Assembly (NCBI RefSeq): GCF_028858725.1
Contig: NC_084769.1
Span: forward strand, 6,573,501-6,637,500
Direction of reading: 5' to 3'
DNA: 64,000 bases
Source: Colius striatus
Lineage: Eukaryota; Chordata; Aves; Coliiformes; Coliidae
The first letter of the stretch is position 1; every line of letters starts with the position of its first letter. The notes under the pieces are model-generated. The model searched no databases. It saw nothing but the letters and a program-made list of their open reading frames with translations, and was not told the origin of the DNA. Position numbers and translations under genes: made by a program. Of this stretch, positions 49,901 to 59,860 are shown in pieces.

Positions 49901-51593
49901 GAGGCATTTTAATCTTTCCTTGGCTCTAATGAAAATGTGGGCAACTGTATAATGCATTTGGTTCAGGCTTCTCTTCAAAATACTGAACTGGAAAAGAAGT
50001 ACTGCTCAATTCTAGTGGGGCAAGAAAACCTACACAAAATAAAGGTGTTTTTTTCCTCATCAGCTTGAGAATAGCACCTTAGCTAACTGTGGTCAGGAAT
50101 CTCTCTACTTTTCTGAAAAATTCAGAGTCATTAAAAGATGGTACAGAACTTGCCTGTATCACAGCTTTGAATTAAACACCTGCAGTTTCCATATCTTGAG
50201 AAAATGAGATTCATCAGGCCCCCCACACAGAAGGAAGGGAGATACCTAGCAAGGTCCTGAGAAGAAAGGAGCAGTAACATAAAATGTATCCCTTTTAGAG
50301 ACTTCAGAGCCTTCCTCCGGGCTGCAGGGATGTCTTCTTTAACATAGACTAGCAGGCTTTTTCAGGGAAGCTGGTTAGCTTAAGGTAGAACAGTTTTTAA
50401 TGAGTAATGAATAAATAGGTGATAATATCTCCATTCTCTCTGTGCAAATAAGTCAGTGCTTATCCCCTAATTAGAGCAGCAGAAAGTGAGCCTGCTACTT
50501 GAAAGACATTGTATTTATCAAGGTGGGCAGTGTCAGTCCTTGCCCTGAAAGGGACTGAAAACTGCATGGCCCTTTTGGAGGATGAGAGAGGATAAGTACA
50601 ATTTCGTTCATTTGGGTTTTTTTCTAGGGTTAGATTTGTTTGGGGTTTTCTTTTGGAAGGTGGGATGTGTGTGTTCCAAATTCAGTGAGAGCAGGAAAGT
50701 GACTTTCTTTCACATCTACTGGAAGATAGACTTGCTCCTGTATTAAAAACTAAAATAAAAAGTGGTGGAGGCATCACTGCAAGTATTTTTTCCTCTTGCT
50801 GTGACTTTAAATAGAGGTGGGTGAAAACCACATCCTGGATTGGAATCTCCAACAGAAATTGGTGAAGGAATGCCTAGACTTGTATCCTGAGCGAGATCAT
50901 ACGTGGAGTTAGGGGTTCAGGGCATGCTTCAAAGTAGGGTCATGTGTCTTGCAATGTGGTTGTAGAGGTTGTAGATTTAGGACCTAGGCATCTGTTATGA
51001 ACCTGTGGAAGAGCTGTCCTTGCCGTCTCTCAAGTTGTCCCTGCTCTTTTGTTGCTTTCTTTAGCAGATGGATACTAGGAAAACCTACCCAGTATCTTCC
51101 TGTGATGTAGGATTTATCCTGTTAAGTGCTTCCTGATGTTCTCTAGGCTTTTTTAGCAGATCCCATGACAATCCCTAGGAAGTTTCACAGCTGATAGTAT
51201 CATATTGTTTAGTAAGTTTTTCTAATACTATACACAATTTTATCCTAATTCCTTCCTGTTCTGCTTAGCTATCTTTTTTCTTCTATCACTCTTGAGACAC
51301 TTTGCTTTAGGCTGCATTGTTTGCCTGTTCCTGGGGATCTCTTCCTCAAAGAACTACAATGTTAGCATTGTGAGCCACAGCAAACCTTGCCTCTTGATTG
51401 ATCTTTTCTACTGATCATGCATCTCTGGAGTCATTTACGTCTTTTTTTTTCCTTCCCTCTTTCCTATTGGCTTTCACAGAAGACATTAATGGAAAGATAT
51501 CTGCAGTGCTGACTGCATTTCTTAGGCTTAAAACACACCATCTAAGTTTAAAGGACTCATGGAGAATTTTGCAGTCTTGCAGATGATGAAGAT

Positions 51594-51859
51594 GCCCAAT
51601 GATAGGACAAGGGGCAATGGGTATAAGCTGGAACAGAAGAGGTTCCTAAGAAATACGAGGAAGAATTTCTTCCCTGTTCAGGTGAGGGAGCGCTGGAAGC
51701 GGCTGCCCAGATGGGTTGTGGAGTCTCTTTCTCTGGAGACATTCAAACCCACCTGGATGAGTTCCTGTGTGACCTACTCTAGGTGGTCCTGCTCTGGTAG
51801 GGGGGTTGGAGTGGATCATTTTTCAGGGTCCCTTCCAACCCCCAAGATTCTGTGATTCA
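51594..51859 (+). mobile_element. CR1 LINE, 3' fragment, second type
   Basis: A plus-strand CR1 end of about 265 bp. The frame 51,559-51,855 reads [39 protein letters not shown] and VVESLSLETFKPTWM (a frameshift lies just after LETFK). The 3' end has GGGTCCCTTCCAACCCCCAA followed by GATTCTGTGATTCAG. It groups with the copy at 30,238 (RWVVES). It is the first recognisable CR1 to the right of the CpG island. Confidence 0.92.
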
Positions 51860-54312
51860 GGACAAAGACGTTATATTCTGAATAATTCTCCTGGAATATT
51901 GTTTCTACTTGGAACTGCAGTGTTTTCACCAGCTTAATGTTCTATCCATCTCTGGGCACAGTATCTGGGAGGTCTGGGTTTCTCTGGACATCAGCAGTGA
52001 GCCCATGAGGACGAGACACTATTCATGCTATGTGTATATGCTGAACAGCTGAATGGCATGACTATATTAGCACCATGGACAAGTTCAACGAAAAGGTAAG
52101 GTGAGTACAATTACAAGGCTTTGATCACCACAGGGAGACTATTCTTGCATTTAACCAGGAACGTTACCCACCTCCCAGACGTATTACTGCCATCTAGAGC
52201 TCTTCAGGGCTGCCTTCTGCTTTGTGGATAGTGCTGAGCACAAGTTAATGCTCCAAGTAACTACAGTAGTGGAAAAGTAGTGAAAAGAAAAATAACAGCA
52301 GGAATTACACATAAACAGATGTTACACCTAAATATTTTGCTCAGTGTCTAATTTCTGATTAAAGAAATATCCCTCAAATTCCTGAGGGACACATTTCTTT
52401 TGAAAGCAGTGACAACCTTTAGGGCTGTCAGTGTGTAAGAAAAGCTTCTGTTGAAAGATGCTGTAAAAAAAAATGACGTGTTCTGTTGATGTAAACCTGA
52501 TATTGCCTCAGAGTTTCTATTCCTGAAAGAAATATGTTTGGAGTAGTCTGTAAAATAGTCCTTTTACCTGGAACCACCACCTGTTTCTCATACAAGTCAT
52601 CATCATCAGTAGATAAAACTTTCCATTAAGAGCTAGACAAAGGTGCTAGTTTTTCTTGCAATAGTCAAGAATAAGAATAATAAATGTGTGGGAGGAATTC
52701 ATCAATTTGGTTAGAAACATCAAGGTGTGTGTTTATCTGAAGTACAGACTGACCAGTTCAAAGAAGACTCCAAATATAGAATTATTGACCCTAAAGGATA
52801 CAATCCAGAATAACCTTCCTAGGCTGTGTCAATTTTAAGCAGCATTTGCAAGATGAGTAGTTTAACAGTCTCATCCCCCTCAGCAAAAAATCTAATAGTA
52901 GATGCTTTTCCTAATTTTTTTTTCCCTTTTACAAATTACACTGTTGTAAAACCATATTAAAATTCTATGCATTTGCTAATGTTCTGGAAGACAGTACAAT
53001 TGAGTGCAGCTGATTGATATAACTCATAAAAGTACATTCATGTCTCCTTTTTTTCTGACATGGCTGATCATTTTCTGATTGCAGTCTCAATTCTGAGACC
53101 AAGTGGTTGAGCCCTCTTTATGATGTGTCCTTATCCTGGAAGCAATAGGCTCTGCAAAACTACATCCATATATAGGGTGAAAGATTAAGTCAGTAGATGA
53201 CAACAAATAGTTTTAATCTTTGTAAATATCAATGTAATCCTCCAAAGTTAACTTTTGAGAGAAGTTCTTCTTTTACATGGTGCTGATCATCCACCTGTCA
53301 GGGAGATATTGAAGCCAAAAAAAAAAGAACCCTGTTTTCTTCAAAATGCTTTTGAGCCATCAATTCATGAGGTATGTTATCTTCCAGGCAACTCAAACAG
53401 GAAGCAGTCCTTGAGGTCTAATACACAAACCAACTCTGGCTTTTGTTCCAAGGAATGTGTACATTTGAAACAAGGACCAGGAAAAAAAAGCCAAATTCAT
53501 TTCTATGCTTCCATTCAGAGCCTGTAATTGAGACAATCAACTTGGTGTCATCGTGTTTAAAGCTGATAGGAAAATAGTCTCTATTTTTTAAGTGGATCAC
53601 AGCCAGTGTTTTGGTATAATCACTTCTCTGATGAAGGAAAGACAGTGTAGTGGAAGAGTGGGAGGAAGGCGGAGGCAGTGCCTTTTCTGCTGGCCACGCT
53701 TGCTTAGCCTGGTGGAGGAAGCCCACTCGCCCGGTGATATTGCACTGCTGGCACAAATATGGGCCTTGAGGGGTAAAAGCACATTGCTAATCCTAAGAGG
53801 AAGAAGCTGACTTAAATACTCAACAGCCACCAAAATACTCAACAGCCACCAGTGTCTGTTGAATGGAAAGTTCCGTTTTGAGTAATATGGAAATTCTGCA
53901 CGTTCAGTGACATCCTCCTTCGGATTCTTTGAAGCCAACAGCAACAACTTTCAACAATGTATGTTGAAAATATGATGACATTTGAAGCAAGCAAGATTGT
54001 TTAAATCATCTTCTTGGGGGAGATTAGTTTTCAGGGAGTTTAGTTTGTTTATACCATGTTTTCCAGCAAACTACGTCCATTTTGTTCAGTAATGAGAGCG
54101 ATTATGAGAGTTTAAGCCTACAAAATCCCTCTGTGAATTCAGTCTATAGTCTTACAGAAAGATGGACTCCATTTGCTACTGACCTCCAGTTAGAGCATGA
54201 GACTCATTCACCACTACCTTTTGAACCCAAATCCAGCTGCTTTTTCATCCAAACTGTAGCCCACTCATCAGGGCACTAACATCTCAATTTGGAGACAGAG
54301 ATGCTTGGGAGG
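51860..54312. other. Non-coding stretch with an exact 18-bp tandem duplication
   Basis: No gene recognised. A tandem duplication lies at 53,814-53,850. Open frames of up to about 115 codons near 53,418-53,947 on both strands are without motifs. Confidence 0.5.
53814..53850. repeat. Exact 18-bp direct duplication, period 19
   Basis: AAATACTCAACAGCCACC is present identically at 53,814-53,831 and 53,833-53,850 with one A between. The lack of any mismatch suggests a recent slippage event that may vary between individuals. Confidence 0.9.
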
Positions 54313-54762
54313 CTGTGTCAAAACCCTTGATAAAGTAGATGACATTCCTCTGCTCTCTCCTCATCCACAGATCTGGTCTTGTGATAAATATTTGGCAATC
54401 AGTTTAGTCAAGCATGGTAAATTTAGCAAATCCATGGCAAATCTTAATGCTGGCTATTTCCACTCATCATCTTCCCCTTCATGTGCCCAGATAGGACTTT
54501 AGAAAGGATTTGCTTCATGATTTCCCCAGGGGCTGAAGTGAGTCAGAGCAGCTGGTGATCTCCCAGATTACTTTTATTCAGAACAGTCACTACATTTGGG
54601 TTTTTCTTGGTCATTTTTCCAGTCTCCAAAACCTTTCCAACTTGATAGCGAACGGCCTCGTAACAACATCAGACGGGTCTTTCAGCACAATTGAATGATA
54701 CCCACCTGTCCCTGTGGTCTCTGGATGGGTTCAGATTGCTCAGGAGATCCCTGACTGAGAGT
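54313..54762 (-). mobile_element. Ancient CR1-type LINE, reverse-transcriptase region relic
   Basis: Read on the minus strand, this decayed segment follows the order of a CR1 ORF2 reverse-transcriptase region. A remnant of 'GLLRHLDPHKSMGPDG'-like codons (plus strand near 54,700-54,760, CTGTGGTCTCTGGATGGGTT and GGAGATCCCTGACTGA) comes first. A 'HGFxKGKSCLTNL'-like stretch (plus strand 54,395-54,445) follows, and then CATCTACTTTATCAAGGGTTTTGACAC, the counterpart of the 'VYLDFSKAFDT' motif (plus strand 54,314-54,345). All frames are broken by stops and indels. It covers an internal part of the element, unlike the 3'-end fragments elsewhere, and by divergence it is among the oldest repeats here. 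Confidence 0.68.
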
Positions 54763-56548
54763 AAGGATTATACAGGGAATCGAATCAAAACTTCAGAGGA
54801 CTTGGATTAGTTGCATTTAGTTGTGCAAGAGTCAAATGCACCACTTTGAGTTCAATACCATATGACTGAGGTAGGCACCACAGGTTTTGTTTAGTGATGG
54901 ATGCTAAGTGGTCATCAAGCCAAAATTTCAATAATCATCTACAAAAGAGCAGTTGCAACATGTGATGGTTCACTTCAGGTCTCTTTAAGAGATCTAAGGC
55001 TTTACATACAAGAGTAGGTCTTGAGTTTGATCCTCCAGTATTGCAGCAAAGAATGGCCTTGTAGAGGAAGAAGGAAACGTGTTTCTGAGGCACAGGAAAT
55101 GTTCCTTCCAGGTGAGGATGCTCCAGGAGGGAGCAGCAGCGTGCACTCTCTTGGTAACTCTGGAGCTCCAGTCCTGTAAGAACTGTTCCATTCTCTTGTC
55201 GTTATGTAGTTTGAACATGGTATATACTTTTCCCTGAGTTCCACATCAGCATTGTATAAGAATCAACAGGAATTTGGAGAACAGCATTAGCGTGGCTTAG
55301 CCCCGTTTTTTGGAGTAAAACCTCAAGGCAAGCTTGCTTAAAACAATGATTCCTATAGTTTTTGCTCTGTTACATTTTAGCAATACCCACAGATAGAGAA
55401 ATAATACAGAAAAGTGATTTCTAATTCTTTGTAAACCTCATCTCTGTTAATTCAGCCAGTGTTTTATGGAGAGAAAGCAGAGAGGTGAAACTGCCAGCCT
55501 GCTCCTGCAAAAACGATTTGTGTTTTTAATCACCTGTTAGTTTGTGTCCTACACATTAAGGATAAATTATTAAATTGAGGAAATCTAGACAGGAAAATGA
55601 ACCCCAAAGCAATTATAACACCTGAAAATGTATCAAGTGCAGTGATATTTTTCACCTTATGAAAATAAATGATCATTAACCATTGTCAAGCACTTGAAGT
55701 TTTCTACCATACGGGAACTTCATTCTCCCCTCAATTTCTTAGCTGATGTAGTGACAAGCTGCAGAGAGATGACAGATTTAGCTAAGGATTTGGAGTCTGA
55801 ACACCTGTGCAATGTCATGCATTTAAAAATGGAACGTGACAGCAAAACACACCAACCTTCTAATGTCCAAGTGGAAACCACAGGGATTTTTCCTTCCAAC
55901 TTTTATCCAGAAAAATGGCTTTCAGTCATCACCATCCAAGTACAAATACAAAGCAAAAGCTGCTTTGTGGAGGTCCAACATAAACAGGAACAAATCAGAG
56001 TGGTAGGCACAGGTCCACTAAAAATATTCAGTAAGCACCACTTCTTTCTTCTGTGTTCAGATGGCCTGCATCTTTGAGGGGAGCAGATTATTAATGTTCA
56101 GTAGCAACTTCTCCAGGAAGCACTTGCCGGCAGGTTAGAAGAGGACTGTCAACTAAAGCTACTTAGCATACCTTGGCTTGTGTGTGACTCACTCAACTCT
56201 CCAACAAAGCTATCAAAAAACAATCAAAACATGGGTTGTGGGGTTGTGGTTTTTTTGTTTGACATAATCTTCTTTATGGGAGACAAACAACATAAACGAA
56301 GGGCAGAGGATAAAACAGTCTTGTTTGATTACTGGGCTAGATGTACATGTTGTGCTCTCTGAAGGAGCCTAAGTCATTGACAATATGTGAAGGGATTGTC
56401 ACTACTTCCCATCTCCTTTAAAGTATCCTTGAAATGTTAATCAAAACTAAAGCACATCATTTATTTACCTTTTTTTTTTTAGAGGCAGCTGGGTTTCCCA
56501 GTCTGTTGGAGACTCTAAGCCTGCTGCAGTCCCTTTCAGCTGCCAGCA
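54763..56548. other. Non-coding stretch, no gene recognised
   Basis: No supportable gene. The 127-codon plus-strand frame at 55,694-56,077 has no motif. A T run followed by AG (56,470-56,482) just before the pentanucleotide array resembles a splice acceptor, but the frame after it stops quickly. Confidence 0.5.
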
Positions 56549-56550
56549 CC

Positions 56551-56765
56551 CTCTCCTCTCCTCTCCTCTCCTCTCCTCTCCTCTCCTCTCCTCTCCTCTC
56601 CTCTCCTCTCCTCTCCTCTCCTCTCCTCTCCTCTCCTCTCCTCTCCTCTCCTCTCCTCTCCTCTCCTCTCCTCTCCTCTCCTCTCCTCTCCTCTCCTCTC
56701 CTCTCCTCTCCTCCCCTCCCCTCCCCTCCCCTCCCCTCCCCTCCCCTCCCCTCTCCTCTCCTCTC
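56551..56765. repeat. Pentanucleotide microsatellite (CTCTC)32 (CTCCC)8 (CTCTC)3
   Basis: A pure pyrimidine (plus) / purine (minus) array of 43 units. Units 1-32 (56,551-56,710) are uninterrupted CTCTC. Units 33-40 (56,711-56,750) are CTCCC, which gives eight CCCC runs separated by single T. Units 41-43 return to CTCTC. Because 5 and 3 are coprime and no stop occurs, every frame through it is open, which explains the long false ORFs on both strands (LLSSP and RRGEE repeats). The minus strand of the middle block is a textbook G-quadruplex sequence with single-base loops, and the whole array can form triplex DNA. Confidence 0.98.
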
Positions 56766-56766
56766 C

Positions 56767-58011
56767 GCACAATTGCTAATGGGCAGCACCACGGGCTGCC
56801 AATTAACCCAGTTCTTCCCTGTTTTTCTCATTTCAGAGTACTGACCTTCCATTACATGCTCTTTCTTCAGCAAAACCTTTGTTTTCAAAGGTCAAATGGT
56901 TTTTCTTCATATTGGGTGCAATGATTTTGAGAGGAGGTTTTTGGCCTCTTTTTCTATTTCAGTCCTATTAACTATGTTAAAAAGGACTTTGATTTAGCAT
57001 TTTGGGACAAGAGTTTTATGTGCCCCCGTGATGGGGAATTAAGGAAGGTCCACATTTAGCTCTTCTGTGATCTCATTTATGTATGGGAAAGACAGAAATC
57101 TACTTTAAACTCAGATAAGAATTAGCATTTTGGATGATAAAAGCTATCACACACGGATGGATTGCTTCTTACAATCAATGAAATAAATTAGACTCCCTGT
57201 TTAGGAGCATCTGGCACCCTTAGAACCTAGTTCATATAATGATATCTCTGCTTATTAAAAAGAATTATGTAACAATATGGTTGATTTATTTCAAGATGAT
57301 TGGCTTAGCAACTTAATTGGACTATGCAGTACACCATACTAATGTAATTAGCTGATTCATTTGTGGATGACTGGAAGCACTGTGCATCACGCTCGGCTTC
57401 TCTAAAGGTGTGCAGCCCTTTGTTTGCAGGCAAGGAGCTGAACCTTTCCAACTTGCACACAAACCATCTTTGCACCTACAGCACCAAGCTGATGTTCAGG
57501 CATTGGGGCTCATTCAAAGCCCACAGTAGCCAGCAAGAAGTTTCCTTTGAATCCAAAGAGCACTTGATGACTTTTTTGCAGACAAATCAATCTTCCTGGA
57601 GAAACAGCGAGACAAAAACAGCCCTTGAAGTGTAAAGCTCATCTTTCCCCCACTGCAGTCTCTCCTTTCCTTTGGGCTGAAACTCCAACTCCCAAATACT
57701 AGTAACATTACAGAACAGTAATATGCCGTACCCAAGGTTTTTTATTCATCCTGGTGCAAAGCTGTGTTTCCTCTGCTTCCAGGATGACTACTTCTACATG
57801 AAAAACACACTCTCCCAACACCATTTGACTGCTTTACGAGGTCACCACCTCTCAGCTCAGCCAGAGCAGGAATATTTGTATTGTTATTACTGGTGAACCT
57901 CTTATTAAACACAAAAGTAAAGGAGTTCTTTACTCAAATACATTCAAGTTGCTTAATTTACAAACAGTATTTTCAGAATAGCATTTGAGAGCAGTACAAA
58001 TAGTTTGGAGA
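56767..58011. other. Non-coding stretch
   Basis: No gene recognised. The interval 56,980-57,360 is AT-rich with several TAAT/ATTA cores, but nothing firmer can be said. Confidence 0.45.
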
Positions 58012-58409
58012 AGAGTCTGGAGAAGAGGAGATTTACACATTAGTCTGGAGGAGAGGAGACTGAGAGATGATCTTAATAACATTTACAAATATCTAAAGGG
58101 TGGGTGTCAGGAGGTTGGCACATCCCTTTTTTCTATAGTAGCTAGCAACAGGACAAGGGGTGATGGGATGAAGCTGGAACACTAAAAGTTCCACTTAAAC
58201 ATAAGAAAAAACTGTTTCACTGTGAGGGTGAGGGAGCCCTGGCACAGGCTGCCCAGAGGGGTTGTGGAGTCTCCTTCCTTGGAGGTCTTCAAGACTTGTC
58301 TGGACATGTTCCTGTGTGACCTGATCTAGGTGACCCTGCTTCTGCAGGGGGGTTGGACTAGATGGTCTCTAAAGGTCCCTTCCAACCCCTACCATTCTAT
58401 GACTCTACA
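58012..58409 (+). mobile_element. CR1 LINE, 3' fragment with repeated 5' junction
   Basis: A plus-strand CR1 copy of about 370 bp plus a peculiar left edge. The motif AGT(C/T)TGGAGAAGAGGAGA-like occurs three times in tandem-like fashion (from about 58,002, 58,014 and 58,042) before the element continues with CTGAGAGATGATCTTAATAA and the [11 protein letters not shown] frame (58,185 stop). The 3' end is CCCTTCCAACCCCTACCATT then CTATGACTCTAC. Same sequence type as the copies at 17,985 and 25,854. Confidence 0.92.
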
Positions 58410-59180
58410 AACAACTTTCTCCACTTTCTATCAGCTCTAAATGCAGCTGCTTGTGTCAGCCAAGAGACTGCTGTCTTGGGGGCAAATTCCACTTAAGTGG
58501 AGTTAATCACATCAGCATAAGTTGTTTCTATTCTCTAGTTTCAATTTAAATAAAATTAGAGGTTTGGATGTTGATTTCTCTTGTGTTGTTAACTTCAGAT
58601 GCTCTGAGTCTCAGATGATTCCTTTTTTCCTTTCTATAACTGAACACCAAACTCCCCACTCCTCTCCTACCCTGCTAACAGGACAAAAGCCAAAATGAAA
58701 ATCAGAGTAAGGACTTGACTTAAAACATAAAAGAAGAAATAGGGCTGAAATTCTGTACTTATCACACCCTGTTGTACCTAGACACTGCTGCACATCTGCT
58801 GTGTGAGATAATGCACTGTTTAGAGACTGCGGTACGAACAGAGAAAATTGGAAATGAGTTTCAAGTCTTAACGCTACATTTCTTCACTACTGGGAGCAAG
58901 TGAGGCTGTGTTTTTCACTCATTTTGTAGGTTGGGCAATTCGATTCCCTCTGTTTGCTTGCTCTGTAAATAATATAAGAACGAAAGAAATCAGAGAGCAA
59001 ATGGTTCTCTAAGAAATATTCCGTGCAGCACAGCTCAGGAGGCGTTTTTATACATTCCCAGACTGTCTACCAAGGTTTAATTGTAATATTAGCCACAGCA
59101 AAGAATAAGAGATGCTTGGTTGAAGCCATGGGTGGAGCAATAAAAACCACATGTGTCTTGTTCATTCATTTATCATGTAA
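58410..59180. other. Spacer between two opposing CR1 copies
   Basis: About 770 bp with no gene seen, lying between tail-to-tail CR1 insertions of different sequence types. Confidence 0.5.
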
Positions 59181-59860
59181 TGGAATCATTGAATCATTAC
59201 AGTTGGAAAAGACCTTTAAGGTCGTGGAGTCCAACCACTCACCTCAAACAGCCAGGCCCATCACTAAACTAAACCATGTCCCTCAGCACCTCATCTCTGT
59301 GTCTTTTGAATATCTCCAGGGATGGTGATGCCACCACCTCCCTGGGCAGCCCCTTCCAATGCTTAATAACCCTCTCAGTGAAAAAGTTCTTCCTCATGTC
59401 CAATCTAAACCTCCCCTGGCACAACTTGAGCCCATTTCCTCGTGTTCTATCATTGATTACTGGAGGGAAGAGACTGACCCTCACCTCACTACAACTCCCT
59501 CACAGGTAGTTGCAGAGTGATCCCGTCTCCCCTCATCCTCCTCTTCTCCATGCTAAACATCCCCAGCTCCCTCAGCTGCTCCTCATCAGACTTGTGCTCC
59601 AGACCCTTCCCCAGCTCCATTGCCCATCTCTAGACACACTCCAGCCCCTCAGTGCTCTTCTTGTAGTGAGAGGCCCAGAACTGGACACAGTATTTGAAGT
59701 GCAACCTCCTCAGCACCAAGTACAGAGGAACAATCACCTCCTTGGCCCTGCTGGCCATCCTGTTTCTGTTACAGGCCAGGATGCCACTGGCCTTCTTGGC
59801 CCCCTGGGCACACTGTTGGCTCATGTTCAGCTGCTGTTGATAAACACTCCCAGGTTGATT
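59181..59860 (-). mobile_element. CR1 LINE, about 680 bp
   Basis: The longest recognisable CR1 copy. On the plus strand it starts TGGAATCATTGAATCATTAC, then GGAAAAGACCTTTAAGGTCG, ATCTCCAGGGATGGTGATGC and AGTTCTTCCTCATGTCCAAT. The minus-strand frame 59,484-59,269 reads [39 protein letters not shown] and [13 protein letters not shown]. Upstream pieces keep ASRAKEVIVPLYLVLRRLHF and KKASGILACNRNRMA in other frames. It is the same type as the copy at 6,409-6,990. Small indels shift the frame several times. Confidence 0.93.

Larger units (their letters stand above)
39071..51593. other. Long CR1-free stretch (putative intron 1)
   Basis: About 12.5 kb with no supportable exon and no CR1 copy I can recognise. 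There are two small tandem repeats (46,391-46,429 and 46,829-46,910) and a coiled-coil-like coding relic at 45,675-45,956, listed separately. A perfect octamer motif (ATTTGCAT) lies at 48,520-48,527. Acceptor-like polypyrimidine-AG sites at 40,031 and 42,015 are noted under the first-exon candidate. Under the plus-strand gene model this is the first part of a large intron. Confidence 0.45.

Noticed and set aside
56434..56888. Long open frames on both strands across 56,434-56,888 (LLSSP and RRGEE repeats).
   Set aside because: They are forced by the stop-free pentanucleotide array, which is open in every frame; they do not represent genes.
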